A stretch of DNA of 64,000 nucleotides from Vandiemenella viatica (Eukaryota; Arthropoda; Insecta; Orthoptera; Morabidae), in assembly GCA_031002005.1 (NCBI GenBank), contig CM061920.1:44866610-44930609 (forward strand). The letters run 5' to 3'. The position numbers were made by a program, and so were the translations under genes. The first letter of the stretch is position 1. The number at the start of each line of letters is the position of its first letter. The notes below the pieces were generated by a model that saw only the letters and a list, made by a program, of their open reading frames with translations, was not told the DNA's origin and did no database searches. This document shows, one piece after another, positions 46,741-57,780 of the stretch.

Positions 46741-47270
46741 TTGCTAAATTAGATTTTTTTTTTAAGTTCCAAATATTTTTATTTAACAAATTTCTCAGTT
46801 TTTGTGTACGTGCTTTTATGGTGTAATAGGAAATTTAGAACCATCAGCTGACATCTACCACGTTTCCACGATGGATTCCTACTTATAGGTTTATTATTAA
46901 ATTCTGGTTTATGCCCTTCTACCCCATCCTCACTTCCTGCCATGTTGTTTTTCCCCCCAGCATGAGCTACTGGCCTTGTTGGCTAACTAGGTTGGCTGCT
47001 AAACTCCATCAGGCAGGCAGCTATTTCATTCTACAACTGAAGAAGAGCTATATGCTCAAAAATTCTGCTCTGTGTGTACGTGTTTTTTTCCGTGTTTCAA
47101 CGCCACAGGAATCCTCTTCTATGGTAAGAAGTGGTTTCTTCTCCTGTCCAAATATTCAATATATATATATGTGTTTGTAAAGGGCAGGAAAATGCTTTAA
47201 GTTAATGAAACTAAGGAAGGGTAGAGAAATAAGGCCCAACACTTACCACACACAGATGATGCTTAGGCCC
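46741..47270 (+). mobile_element. Penelope-like P2 terminal region with hammerhead-like motif
   Basis: ACTGAAGAAGAGCTATATGCTCAAAAA at 47036-47062 has the first box and stem II but AAAA in place of GAAA. An AT microsatellite (47159-47170) and AGGCCCAACACTTACC-type sequence (47231) follow, matching the end block at 8540-8560 in outline. Confidence 0.5.
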
Positions 47271-47599
47271 ACCTCTCTTTTCCCAACACCATCCCCTCCT
47301 CATTTTCCAGGAATTCGTAACATCCAACTTGTTCTCAATCTCTTTTCTTAAATTCATTTTCCACTCTAACAACATCAGTTCCATTGAAATCCGAGTCATG
47401 AGAAAACCATCTAAGAATAAGAGCAAAATTATTCTCACAGTCGACAAGAGCTCATCAACTGTAGTCATGGATCACAGTGCCTATGAGGCTGAGGCTTCGA
47501 AAAAGCTGTCTGAACTAGTATGTACTATGTACGTTCTTGCGGCGGCAATGCTTTATAAAAACTTCTCGGGTATGTACTGTTCACATCCTACAGACCCTA

Positions 47600-48060
47600 C
47601 TACTTCGATATGCCAAGAAGCATGCTCTCTTTGTGAATACTGTTGTGCAATTTGGGATCCGTATCGCAAGGGATTGATTGATACGTTAGAGAAAGTACAG
47701 AGGAGAGCCGCTCGATTCGTGACCGCTAGTTATAGTCCTTATGTAAGTGTCACAGAGCTGATACGTGGGTTGGGCTGGGATTGTTTGGCGGACAGACAAC
47801 ATCATTTTCGTTTGAATTTGTTGGAAAATATGCGAAAATCTTTAATTTACGAGTGCAATGAAATACTTCTTCCACCAACCTATTTAGGTCGCAATGACAG
47901 GAGGGATAAGATTCAAGAAATAAGATGCCATACTGATAAATTTATGTATTCTTTCTTCCCTCGTTCTGTTCGGGATTGGAATGCACTAAATTAGGATTGG
48001 TGCTTAGCACCCTCTGCCACCCACAGTAATTGTGAATTGCAGAATATAGATGTAGATGTA
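47600..48060 (+). mobile_element. Third LINE type, 3' end
   Basis: An open plus-strand stretch to 47994 reads CEYCCAIWDPYRKGLIDTLE, KVQRRAARFVTASY and SFFPRSVRDWNALN, the C-terminus of a Jockey/CR1-type RT. It differs from family A. It ends in the 3' tail GAATATAGATGTAGATGTAGA, a short GATGTA-repeat tail. It is inserted in P2 sequence. Only one frame is used over about 125 codons, so it is relatively young. Confidence 0.8.
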
Positions 48061-48862
48061 GACCTCCGGGGCCCCTTACAAGTCCTCTCTCGCCAATCAT
48101 TCTACCTCCTTACTCTGCAGACCCCACTGCAAAACATGTGGCATTCACCTGGCTACCACCACCTACTCCAGTCCAACCACATAGGAAACGTTCCCCATCA
48201 TTGGACATTCTACTTTCACCTTAACACATTTTGTATACCAACTCACATGCCTTTACTTTACAAGCTCACATACAGGCCTCACCATTACTCCATTCACCAT
48301 GAGATTTAATAGCCACAGGCAAACAGTGTATACCAGTAATGTATACCATCCTATAACAAAACATGCCAGTTCCCTATAGATGAACAATTTCAACAACTGT
48401 TTTACAGTTTGGGCCATCAGAGTTTTCTCTGACAGCACAACCTCCACTGAACTCCACAGATGGGAACTAGCTTATCAGAATATCCTTGACACCAGACATC
48501 CTCCAGGCCTCTGTCTCCAATAAGACTATCCCAGTAAACTCAGCAAATATTGCCACTACTATTCTCAATCTATAGATCTTATATTGTATCTTTTCTAATA
48601 TTTTAATATTTAATCAACACACATTAATTATGTTGGCAGTATTCTACCACTTCAAGCAATAATATTTTTCCACTATCACCTATGCCACCCATGCCATGCT
48701 ATCTGGGCCCTCCATTCACCAAGCAGACTTCGGTATGTGCACATCTGATTCCGTCAAGTGTCTCATTTACTTGCAAGAATAAGGTTAACCACCAAAATGT
48801 ACCATTACTTTGTTCGTATTTTTTGTGTTCATCATTCCCAGCTGCCATCATCTGTGGTAAAT
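48061..48862 (+). mobile_element. Penelope-like P2 copy, continued
   Basis: The plus-strand remnant reads HCKTCGIHL, then FVYQLTCLYF and ITPFTMRFNSHRQTVYTSN, which aligns with the coding pieces at 46270 and 51500. The downstream part (ATCCTTGACACCAGACATCC, CATCATCTGTGGTAA) matches 8095-8545. It is interrupted at 48863 by a solo LTR. Confidence 0.6.
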
Positions 48863-50201
48863 TGTAAGGAACCAGGCCGATACCGGGGTTATAGTATCGC
48901 CTTGGTGCCTTAACTTACACTCTTGTAGACTCACAGTTCTCAGTAATACTTGCTTAAATTTGATTTTATTTAATTTGACCATGTAGCCAGGATGACTCAA
49001 CTGAATGCCTAGGTCACCACTATATTTGTTACCCACAAATAGAGAAAAGGGTTTTATGCTAACTACTGAAGAACACAGGTTCACTGTTAGAAAAATCCAC
49101 AGTTTTATTTTCAGTCACAAGTTCAAAATAGCATTTACAGTTGAGCAGGCATATCGAACTCTCTTTTCCAAAATTACAGATTGTGGAGAGAAAACTTAAC
49201 CGACCGAAACCCCTTTAGCAAAATTAAAAGTTCTTAACAGTCATTGAAGTTGCAATATAACCCGACACGATTCCACATGTTCGAACTAGCCCACATGGCG
49301 AGTTACAACCAGCGCGACGAAAGCCAGACCGAAACAGACGCCAGGCAGGAACAGACAGACCGGAACAGACAGACCCCCGGCAAGAACAGACCGGCTCTTT
49401 TATCGAAACCACGAGAACCAGTGACGTCAGCAACTGTATCACATCTTTTTCCTCCGCGTAGCTCAAAGAGTACGAAATTTATTTGACGATCCCGACTATT
49501 AAAAAATGTTTAAACTTTGATAGTATCTGGACTTATCCACTAGAAGTCCGACGGCAGTCTCTTGAGAAATTTAGAGTAATTAATTTTGATGTTTTAGCTG
49601 TTTAAGACTCCGCGTAGTGATACATTCTAATTTGGGTAAAATCCCTAAGTGTTCTAGAACTTTTTACGCGCGTGCACAACAATCCTCGACAATCTATTTT
49701 ACAAAAACTTAATTTCCGGACAAATGCTCAAACTTTTGATGAAAACCCATATATGTATGAAATCGTCTTAATTAGGGCTATCTGCTGATACAAAATTCAA
49801 ATTGATATCTCTTTTAATAAAAAAGCTTATTATTTTCTCTCAATTAAAATCGCTAATTAATCTTTACCAAATTATTTGATTTTATTGCCAAAATATCGGG
49901 GATAGTGCTGACTACAGCTGGTGATAAAAGATCGGTTGTAGCTTTACTGGATTTAAAGTTATTACAAATCTTAGAATTTCACTATTCTGATCGCGTGTTT
50001 CAAAACATGAACAAATGGGAATACCTCTTAAACTAAACGTTTCCCGATATGATAATTACACTTTAAAATGATTTTTATAATGAATTACAACTGTGAGCAA
50101 GATTACAGGGAAATTACTTAAAGTTGAAAACTGTACTTCACAAAATTTCTAAGTCCCGCCTAAGCAAAACTAGAATTTGCCAAAATGCTAAGGTGCTTAC
50201 A
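48863..50201 (+). mobile_element. Solo LTR, family L, with TSD AAAT
   Basis: It begins TGTAAGGAACCAGGCCGATA and ends CTAAGGTGCTTACA. AAAT flanks it at 48859-48862 and 50202-50205. It is the near-identical inverted counterpart of 22143-23474. The P2 repeat on both sides is interrupted exactly at its CATCTGTGGTAA site, which is uninterrupted at 8531-8545. Confidence 0.92.
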
Positions 50202-50205
50202 AAAT

Positions 50206-50738
50206 GATGGATCTTATTCCTCAATCCTTCCTTTTATATATATATTAAACATTTGAAAAAAATGAGAATAACCACCACTGTAGCGTCAAACATGTATATA
50301 CGCGTACACATATACAGCATTGAAATTTTCAGGCTCATATCCTTTATCAACAATATAAAGAGGTAGCTGTGTCATTGAGGCTGGCAGTTAACTGGAGGTG
50401 GTTTATAATGTGGGAAAATGAACATTGTGGAAAGTATGCATGGAAGTTGAATGTCATAAACCCAAGAATTGTAGAATCGAGAATCTATTCCATGCACAAG
50501 TCATGGACACACAGAGGGAATAACAGAAAATATTAACCAGTAAAATTTTCTTTTATATGAAAATGTATATTTATAAACATTTGAATACAAACTTAGAGAT
50601 ATAATGAACTACTCTAAGATCAACTCTGGTGAGTGGTGGTTAATGTGGGAAGAGATAGAGGAGCTAGGAAATGGGTGGAAAGGAAGGAACATTACTGAGT
50701 GTTATCTTAAATTAAGACTCAGCAGCTTATAAGATTGT
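50206..50738 (-). mobile_element. Penelope-like P2: tail of plus copy, then minus-strand copy
   Basis: The first 35 bases finish the plus-oriented P2 end (CCTCAATCCTTCCTTTTATA). From about 50250 the sequence reads as P2 terminal DNA on the minus strand, including a hammerhead-like GTTGATAAAGGATATGAGCC followed by TGAAAA (50325-50352). Confidence 0.45.
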
Positions 50739-51412
50739 TGGTGGTTTAATTAATATGATAATTAAGTAGTCCACAATGTATTTCAGTTTAGATTTGTTTT
50801 TATTCTAAAATAAAAGACATGAATGATAGTGTTTACATGCATAGATACAATCCAGAGATTACATACAACACTCCTTCCACAGATAATTTAGTCGGTGAAA
50901 ACCTTTGCCGAAAAACTACCTAACTCTGTCTTGGATGACCGCTTTATGTAAACTCTATCGAAATTTCTAGAACACTTCAGAAGCTTCCACCAGATATTTC
51001 TCGAACATTAACAATACTTAAACAATTGAAACATATTAAAAACAATCAGAATTAATACCAAATCATTTACAATTAATACAAAATGGTCAGAAATGGACAT
51101 GGAAATTAAAGATACTTAAACACAAAATTATTTACAGAAATCATTTTAAACTGTAGCAAATTGTCCTTTAGACATCTTAACTTGCATTAATATTTGGAAT
51201 TACCAACATTTAAGCAATTCTCTTTCACAATTCGGTTGTTAAACATATTAAATGGCCTTTAAATAATTTATTTTCATAAAAAAGTTTATATACACGGATT
51301 TTCAGGAAATTGCAAAACAAACATACCAGATCATATTCAACCAAACTCTAGCTTACTATCAATACTTTATAAAATACAATTACATTTAATTTTAGGTTTG
51401 AGGACTGTTACA
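50739..51412 (+). repeat. Repeat R1, uninterrupted copy
   Basis: It matches 23863-24346 plus 25391-25548 end to end without the 1.0-kb insert, and so serves as the empty site. It starts TGGTGGTTTAATTAATATG and ends GGACTGTTACA. It is inserted within P2. It is non-coding. An LTR nature is possible (TG...CA), but the flanking 4-mers do not match. Confidence 0.75.
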
Positions 51413-52340
51413 AGCTGTCTGATACACAATTTATTCTGTTAAGCCAGTTCCTACCTTCTGAGCCCAGAGATGTTGCTTCTGTCTGAGAGGATTCTGATAG
51501 CATGGAAACTGGAATTGTTGGTATCATTCTTAGCGGCATTATGAGATGCTGGGTAGTCAGGATTCTGGGTCGTAAATACCATATGTCTGTCGCTGTTTAT
51601 TCTGATGGCCAGTGGATTCAAGGTCAAAGCTGTGTATGAGGCTGAGCAATAGTTGCAGGTTAATTGATGTATTAGATAGGAGGATGCACAGGTGATAAGT
51701 CCGATGATGGGAAAGCTTTTCCCAATTATGTGGTTGGTGAAGATGGAATTGCACAATTTGCAGCAGGATCTGGTCTTTGAGGGTTTGGGACGAAAGTTAT
51801 TTCTGAACCAAATTTGATGGTTAATCGCAGGAGACCAGAGCTGGTGAGATGTTATTGGAATAAAGTGTGACTGCCTGCTGGTTGGAACATATGTGCCTCC
51901 AATGAATGCCAAGGCTATAGGAGAGGGAACACTTTATGTGATAATGATGTCAGCTGTCAAATTGAAGGTACTATTGAGGGTTGGTAGGTTTGGTACAGAC
52001 CTGAGCTGACCAGAGCTGAGTTGGTCATTGGAGAGGGACAAATTCACATCTAGGAATGTGGAACCTGAATAGGAATAAGCCATGTGTATGTCAGTGTTTT
52101 AAAGGTATTGAGACTGTCATCGAAACTGGAAAAGTATTTTCCCCATTGGTTCAGATCATGAAAATGTTGTCCATAAACATTAGCCATAAGAGGGGTTTCC
52201 AGTGAACTTTGAAGTTACAGTCACACATTCTCTTCCTAAAATCTTATATGAATCTCAATATGTCATCAAATTTGTTGCTTCAGTTAAGGGCATGTATCTT
52301 TTATACAGCCCATCTATTTAATCTTCAGTAATGTATATAT
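51413..52340 (-). mobile_element. Penelope-like P2 copy, minus strand
   Basis: Minus-strand P2 sequence including the best coding remnant (51912-51451) and upstream degenerate coding sequence to about 52340. It ends about 50 bases before host exon 4. Confidence 0.6.
51451..51912 (-). pseudogene. P2 Cys-rich linker and GIY-YIG-like domain
   Basis: Open for 153 codons on the minus strand. It has CCKLCNSIFTNHIIGKSFPI, then LITCASSYLIHQLTCNYCSA, then LNPLAIRINSDRHMVFTTQN. This follows the Penelope-like pattern CxxC, TC.S..LIY...C..C..., L..R...HR. The canonical YIG tyrosine-glycine segment is not preserved. The start at 51912 is arbitrary because coding continues upstream in other frames. Confidence 0.55.
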
Positions 52341-52390
52341 TTATTTTTAAATGTCGCACTCATGAATTGTTAGTTTTGTAATGTTTACAG

Positions 52391-52588
52391 AAGCTCATGG
52401 AAGTGGAGCAGCAGAAAAGTTTGGTTGGAGTAGCTAGCAATACAATAATCCAGGATTCCTGCTTTGAAGGTGCAGCATTGTCACCTGTTAATGCTCCATC
52501 TCAACCAGTCACTCGACGGCCTGCTGGAAAATTTCCTGTTGTTAGGAAGAGAAAACTTTTCAACCAGGACAACTTTAACATTATCTGA
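52391..52588 (+). CDS. Host gene last coding exon
   Basis: Acceptor ATGTTTACAG|AA, then 65 codons from KLMEVEQQKSLVGVASN to ...KRKLFNQDNFNII and a TGA stop ending at 52588. Phase 0 matches exon 3. The coiled coil stops after the first residues. The remainder is a Ser/Pro/Val-rich linker and a short basic C-terminus (RKRKLFN), which could be a nuclear-localisation or short binding motif (inference). I do not recognise the protein. Confidence 0.83.
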   Translation, partial: KLMEVEQQKSLVGVASNTIIQDSCFEGAALSPVNAPSQPVTRRPAGKFPVVRKRKLFNQDNFNII

Positions 52589-52780
52589 TCGCTGGTCTGT
52601 TCAACTGCCAGTTGTAGAAAATAATGTAAAAAGGTTAACTTATGGGGAATAGTGTATCATACATACCTCCATCTATTTCATGTCTTTTCTTTTTTAGCAT
52701 CAGTTATATCAAATGAAGGTATTAGGAGAAAATTTTCATTATTTCTTTACCTGAAATAAAATTATCTCATGAATGTTTCT
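52589..52780 (+). other. Host gene 3' UTR with candidate poly-A signal
   Basis: AT-rich sequence after the stop. AATAAA at 52755-52760 is a candidate polyadenylation signal about 170 bases downstream. The real cleavage site is not known. Confidence 0.5.
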
Positions 52781-53239
52781 CATACCTGTATAAGGTTATT
52801 TAATTTTGATCAACTGAATAATTAATTCCATATACTATGCCCTCATTAAATGATGAGGTAAACTATTTAATTGATATTAAGAAATGATTTATGTGTGGCT
52901 GATAGTTTTAGGTTCCAGTTATTAATATTTTTATTATTTTTTGGGAAAAATAGGAAAAATGATGATGATGAGTAAATCTGAATCAAGAGAAATGGCGTAT
53001 CAGTTAACACATTTGATGGCAGAACATTGTTTATTTTTAATAACACAAAGACACTATTAACAATTTACTATGTTCTTTGACACTCATCCAGTGCATATGT
53101 CATTACTATATGAATTGAATAACAAAATTTCACTGTCACAAACAAATAATTTTTTTTGACCCCAGTGAGAGCTTTCTCTGATGGATGTGAACTGGTATCA
53201 AATTCTTAATCTCAGATGGCACTGATATCAATAATAAGT

Positions 53240-53300
53240 AATTATGACAGTTTGACCTTGATGAGGATAATATTTTTTTTTGTGTGACATTTTCAAACTT
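53240..53300 (+). repeat. Inverted repeat partner of 54640-54700
   Basis: TTGACCTTGATGAGGATAATATTTTTTTTTGTGTG is matched, inverted, by 54645-54690. The match is about 45 bases. Confidence 0.65.
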
Positions 53301-53689
53301 TCCACAAAAAGATTTAATATTTTGAACAAGAAAAACATTAACTTTTAAGTGTTGAAAATATACCATAGTACATATCTCATTTTTTATAGCAAAACTGATG
53401 ATTTAAACCCTTTATAAGATTGTGCTTAACAAAATCATATTGTTTTGTAGTGTTTATTAAAAATAATTTTTAAAAAATAAAGATTTTTGACCAAAGAAGA
53501 TAAAAAGAATTTATTTATTTTGTTACAACTGTTAATATTCCTAGTTGGCTATTTGAGTATTTTTTGAAAACGGTTTTAAATAGTTTATTGATACACGTTA
53601 TTTACTGGATACTAATTCTTTTTTGACGAAAGTGCTTATTTTACATAAAATTCAATGTTAAAATTTAGAATATTTGAAAGCCCGCCAAA

Positions 53690-53770
53690 ATGCTGCTTTG
53701 CTGCCTGGCGCGGGCTAACGACACTCGTGACGTCACGTGCCGGCGCGCCCTCACTCTACATAAGTAACGT
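53690..53770. repeat. CpG-rich block with CRE and E-box
   Basis: GTGACGTCACGTGCCGG followed by GCGCGCCCTCAC is strikingly CpG-rich in AT-rich surroundings. It is matched, inverted, by 55125-55170 (GTGACGTCACCTGCCGG then TAAGCCCT on the minus strand). It could be element ends or a promoter. No transcript can be inferred. Confidence 0.5.
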
Positions 53771-54639
53771 CTGGTTTGTTTCTCTGAACTTGTGTATAAA
53801 TTGTTGGAAATATGGTTTATAAATAGTGTGTGGTACATCAATCTACAACCACAACAATAAAACCTCTCCAAATAAATGTGTGTTCCCGCATTAGCTGAAA
53901 TAGGAAGGAAAGTCGCTGCAACTTGCTTGTAGTAACCCACACGACATTGCGACCAAGTCGCATACCATTTATTGTAAATATCATTTGCACCATAATTTCG
54001 TAGCGATAATGTATTACTTTGTTTAAGGCGAGTATCAGTAAGGTTAGGGTTCTTAGGTTTGATACTGGCTTTGGAATATATTTTGTTATTTGTGGGCCTT
54101 TTCTTTAGATACTAGTTGCTGTTGGTAGTGCCGCTTATTCTTTTTCTAAAATCCAACAAAATATTATTTTTTTTACATATGTTTCACAAATTTTTGGATA
54201 GCAAGCATATTATAAAAATAATTAAAACAGACTTTCAAAACTGAATCTGGACTGCACACCGATGAAAGCTTAAAAGATACTGAAAATTACTTGCGCATTA
54301 AAAGTAAATACCCCCTAAATAGATGCATTTATGTCAGAAAGGCAAATTCAGCTGTATAATCACATAAAAATTCAAACAAAAGGTATTCAAAGCGTTCCGA
54401 AATTGTTACAAGATTGTCGTGAAATGTTATTGTTTTAAAAAATTCTATTATTCACCGCCGAGCACTTAGATTTTTTGCAATGATAATGTATCTCTGGAAT
54501 GTTTCACAATTAAAAGCGGACGGTTATATTTTTATAAAAGTTTTCTTGTATGGCAGCAATATATGTTTCAAACATTTGCATGACATTTATGACTTCTTCC
54601 AACAAAAACATAATTCTGTAAAGCAACAAACAGCAAACA

Positions 54640-54765
54640 GAAACGAAAAAAATGTACACACGAAAAAAATATTATCCTCATCAAGGTTTGAACACAGGAT
54701 CTTCAAACTCCTATAGGACTCTTTAACCATGCAGCTTACAGGATACCATGGCATCATTACTTTTC
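54640..54765 (-). mobile_element. Possible tRNA-derived SINE of a second family
   Basis: The minus strand reads GTAAGCTGCATGGTTAAAGAG (A-box-like), then GTGTTCAAACCTTG (B-box-like), then the AGGATAATATTTTT sequence shared with 53240. Spacing is about right for a tRNA-like head. No poly-A tail or duplication was found. Confidence 0.4.
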
Positions 54766-55119
54766 TTCTCGTTAATAGTGAACACTTAAACATTTCAGTT
54801 TCTACATGCAGTGAAGTGAATGTGGTTGGTAAATAATTTTAGTCATTCTTATGAAGGATTTCTGTTAATCTCTAACTTCCAGTTTAAATATAAATGATTC
54901 TCGAATTGAGTTATTATTACATTTTCAAGCTCCGCAGAATAAAAGTCGGGTTGTTTCTATAGGTAGCCCGAGAAATAGTTTTTGGTATTTTTCCACTGTA
55001 GGCTTCTAAAAATTGTTCTTCATTTTATATTCAACACAAAATCTCATTAGTAACAAGAGATAACCAGCAACAAATAATAAAAATGGTTGAAAACTTGGAT
55101 AATAGGAAACGATCCATAC

Positions 55120-55205
55120 ACAGGCGCAGGGCTTACCGGCAGGTGACGTCACTAAAGCGATCGCCATTCCTAGAGCATTTTCGGTCACGTGACAAGAGGC
55201 AAGAA
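55120..55205. repeat. CpG-rich block, inverted partner of 53690
   Basis: GGCAGGTGACGTCACTAAAGCG and GGTCACGTGACAAG. See 53690-53770. Confidence 0.5.
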
Positions 55206-55359
55206 AAATCCGATTTTTATTTTGCCGTTTTATTAAAAACAATCCACCTTTCTTTTCAAATTTAATAAAAATGGCTTCCTTAAGCATTAATCTACATGAA
55301 TGAATACAATTTATAATATATTTTTAATACTGTCAATTAGCCTATTGTCTAAAAAATTT

Positions 55360-56560
55360 TCTGCAAGCTGTGCCAGTAAATCCTACTCCCATATTCAGAA
55401 AAGCAGCTAATAAGTATCTTGAAAATGAAGCATTCTGGCTAAGGGAGACCTATAGATGGCAGCCCCACCAATCAACTACCTTAAAGGTTGGCACTCTTTT
55501 GTAGGAGAAACAAATAGTCATAAGCTTCATACAAGGAAAAAGCAGACTGTATTTCAAGGAAATTGACCCAGGCAAAGCAAGGGTAAATGATTAGAAATTA
55601 AATTAAATTAAGTAAAATTAATCATTTCCACTTGAAATGTGAGAGACTTGAGTACCAAAGAGATAGCATATTGAACTGCAGGAAGCTGAGATATATGCAG
55701 CATTCATAATACTGTAGAAACAAAATAAAAGCTAAGAGATACTAAGTATCTTTCTAATTATGTTATGATCTCTTCTAGTGAAGAGAAATAAAACATGAGT
55801 ACAGTTATTTCAGAGTTTACAAAGATATAATAAGAATTAAGTTTAGCAATATTAAATCATAAAAAGGTAAACTGATATTAGATTGATGGGATAAAATGGA
55901 GTATAAGAATTGAAATATGTGGAAAAACAAAAGCAAACTAGCACATTAACAAAATAAACAATTTCAGAAATTTAAAAACTATGGGAAAATAATTTTGGTG
56001 TTGGAAAACTAGAAGATATTGGTTTTATCATCCGGAATGTAATATAAAATTTGAGAGAGGTTTTAACATTTGGACTTATGGTGGTAATACAGAGGAGTCA
56101 CTAAAAAGTGTAAACATACAGATCTGGAGCAAAGTAATAGTAACATCGCATAAGGAACATTTAATATTTATGTGTAACATTCAAGGATAAAGTTTTGTGT
56201 AAGTTATAGTATTTGAAAAAGGTTGGCAATTTTAGTTATCACTACTACCGAGATTTGCTAGGGTTAATTGTGCAAGATTTGAATATGATTAAAGGGTTGT
56301 AATTGGCTGTGATGTCAAAATTAGATGAGTGAGTGAGGATAAATGTGGTGTTGTCCAAGATGTATTAATAGGAAAGGTCAGTAGTTCTTCTGCAGTAGTC
56401 AAATTATACAGGATGTTGCTTAGCACTGGTCAGCTATATTGGTAAATTGAGAACATTGTGAGTAAGTAATTAAATAAAATAATGATGATGTACTTGGAAA
56501 TTTCTTCTGGAATTTGAAACTTCATTTCAATTAATATGGGAACATTTTTTCAGATTAATC
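55360..56560 (+). other. Very degenerate sequence, possible LINE endonuclease traces
   Basis: Plus-strand fragments such as TWNVRDLSTKEI near 55640 and GCDV near 56310 recall the start and GDFN motif of LINE endonucleases. Stops are frequent and the match is weak. Nothing else is recognisable. Confidence 0.25.
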
Positions 56561-56578
56561 ATCTTTTAGACTGTGATG

Positions 56579-56866
56579 CAGGGACGGATCCAGCGGGGGG
56601 GGGGATAGGGGCTCAATCCCCCCCCCCCAAGTTTCCAGGTGCACCCCCGACATTGTAATTTTGGAGACAATTTTTTTTTTTTAGTTCTACCGATTTGAGG
56701 CCCAAGGAGACTATTAAGACTACCCTTTTCCCGACTCAAGGCCCCCCCCCCCCCAAAATAAACAAATTCCATTGAAGGCAACTAAAATCCACTCAAGCCA
56801 AGCCCCCCCCCCCAAACCAAAATCTGCTCAAGCCCCTCCCAAACCAAAATCCTGGATCCGCCCCTG
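56579..56866. mobile_element. hAT-type MITE, second copy
   Basis: TIRs CAGGGACGGATCCAG and CTGGATCCGCCCCTG are reverse complements with one mismatch. The interior is rich in C and G runs. The TIR is shared with 11740-12205. The flanking 8-mers do not match, so the duplication has decayed or the boundary shifted. Confidence 0.75.
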
Positions 56867-57689
56867 TCGGCAGGTGTTAGTTGTACGAAGATGTCTTCGT
56901 GCTTGTTGGTGGCTCATGATGCCTATGTGGTGCCCATTATGATTGCATCTTAAGACTGGTATGTAAGTGTTGCAACAAGATGCTGCTAGCGAAGAGTCAG
57001 CTTCGATGCGTGTCGATAGAATGATTGGTCAGTCTTTAACGACTGCTACAGTATATACTTAGTCGCAACATCCCTTACATATACCACCATTAACTTGAGA
57101 TGGGACTGGAAACAGTAATTTTTTATTCACATTTTTTCAATGCTAAGATCATACAGTAGTCAGTAGATTTCATGATCCTTCGAGAAGACTGTCAGAAGTG
57201 GAAGTAGAGTAAAGTAAGATTGGTCTTAGAGGAAGTCTGAGTTAACGGGTGCAATCCAACGCTATTTACATAGTTAATTGCTGATGATATTTTATGGAAA
57301 TGTGATGAAACTGATATAATGACAACATTTGAATAAAAGTTAATGTTGTATAGATTTAACAAGATTTTGGGAAATTCTCGATTTTCTTGCGCAATTTGAA
57401 TTAGAATTATAGAGCAGTTATTTCTGAAAAGTAGTCCGCTGACATGACTTTCACTGTGTACAAGTAAATATATGAGCCATCTTCAAAAATTAGCGAGCCT
57501 AACAACTTTAAGAATGAAATGCTTCATATAGTTTAATTGCAATTCTCTTACGAAATATATCTGTTTTACTTAGGCACATTAAGTACAGTTGCTAACTCTT
57601 ATCTGGGTGGAGCTATGGAAAGTCTCATTCCGAATGGCTGTTTAAATTTCTACAGATAAGCGTAATATTGACTCTCCTGTGACCTCTTT

Positions 57690-57780
57690 TAATTATAAAC
57701 ATTCTAAACTGGATCCAGGCGAGGATTTGAGCCTACTTCTGCCTGAATACCAGGTCTGAGCATTACCACTCACACATTAG
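57690..57780 (-). mobile_element. Possible tRNA-like SINE head
   Basis: The minus strand reads GAGTGGTAATGCTCAGACC (A-box-like) and GGCTCAAATCCTCGCC (B-box-like). Only the tRNA-like head is evident. Confidence 0.35.

Larger units (their letters stand above)
20547..52390 (+). other. Intron of host gene, about 31.8 kb
   Basis: GT-AG intron joining two phase-0 exons. It holds most of the mobile elements of the window, including an antisense 6.2-kb LTR element. No additional phase-compatible exon was recognised in it, but a short one could be missed. The stretch 20560-22140 is AT-rich with at most a weak minus-strand LINE trace at 21400-21660. The stretch 33346-34009 shows no recognisable feature. 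Confidence 0.7.
52781..55350. other. Intergenic, mostly unassigned
   Basis: AT-rich, without a coding frame I would defend. It contains two small inverted repeat pairs described separately (53240/54640 and 53700/55130). Confidence 0.5.

Noticed and set aside
52464..52652. Alternative plus-strand frame over the last host exon
   Set aside because: It conflicts with the splice phase set by exon 3 and has no independent support.
53665..53940. 91-codon minus-strand ORF over the CpG-rich block
   Set aside because: No recognisable domain. The open frame follows from the GC-rich stretch and has no splice or homology support.
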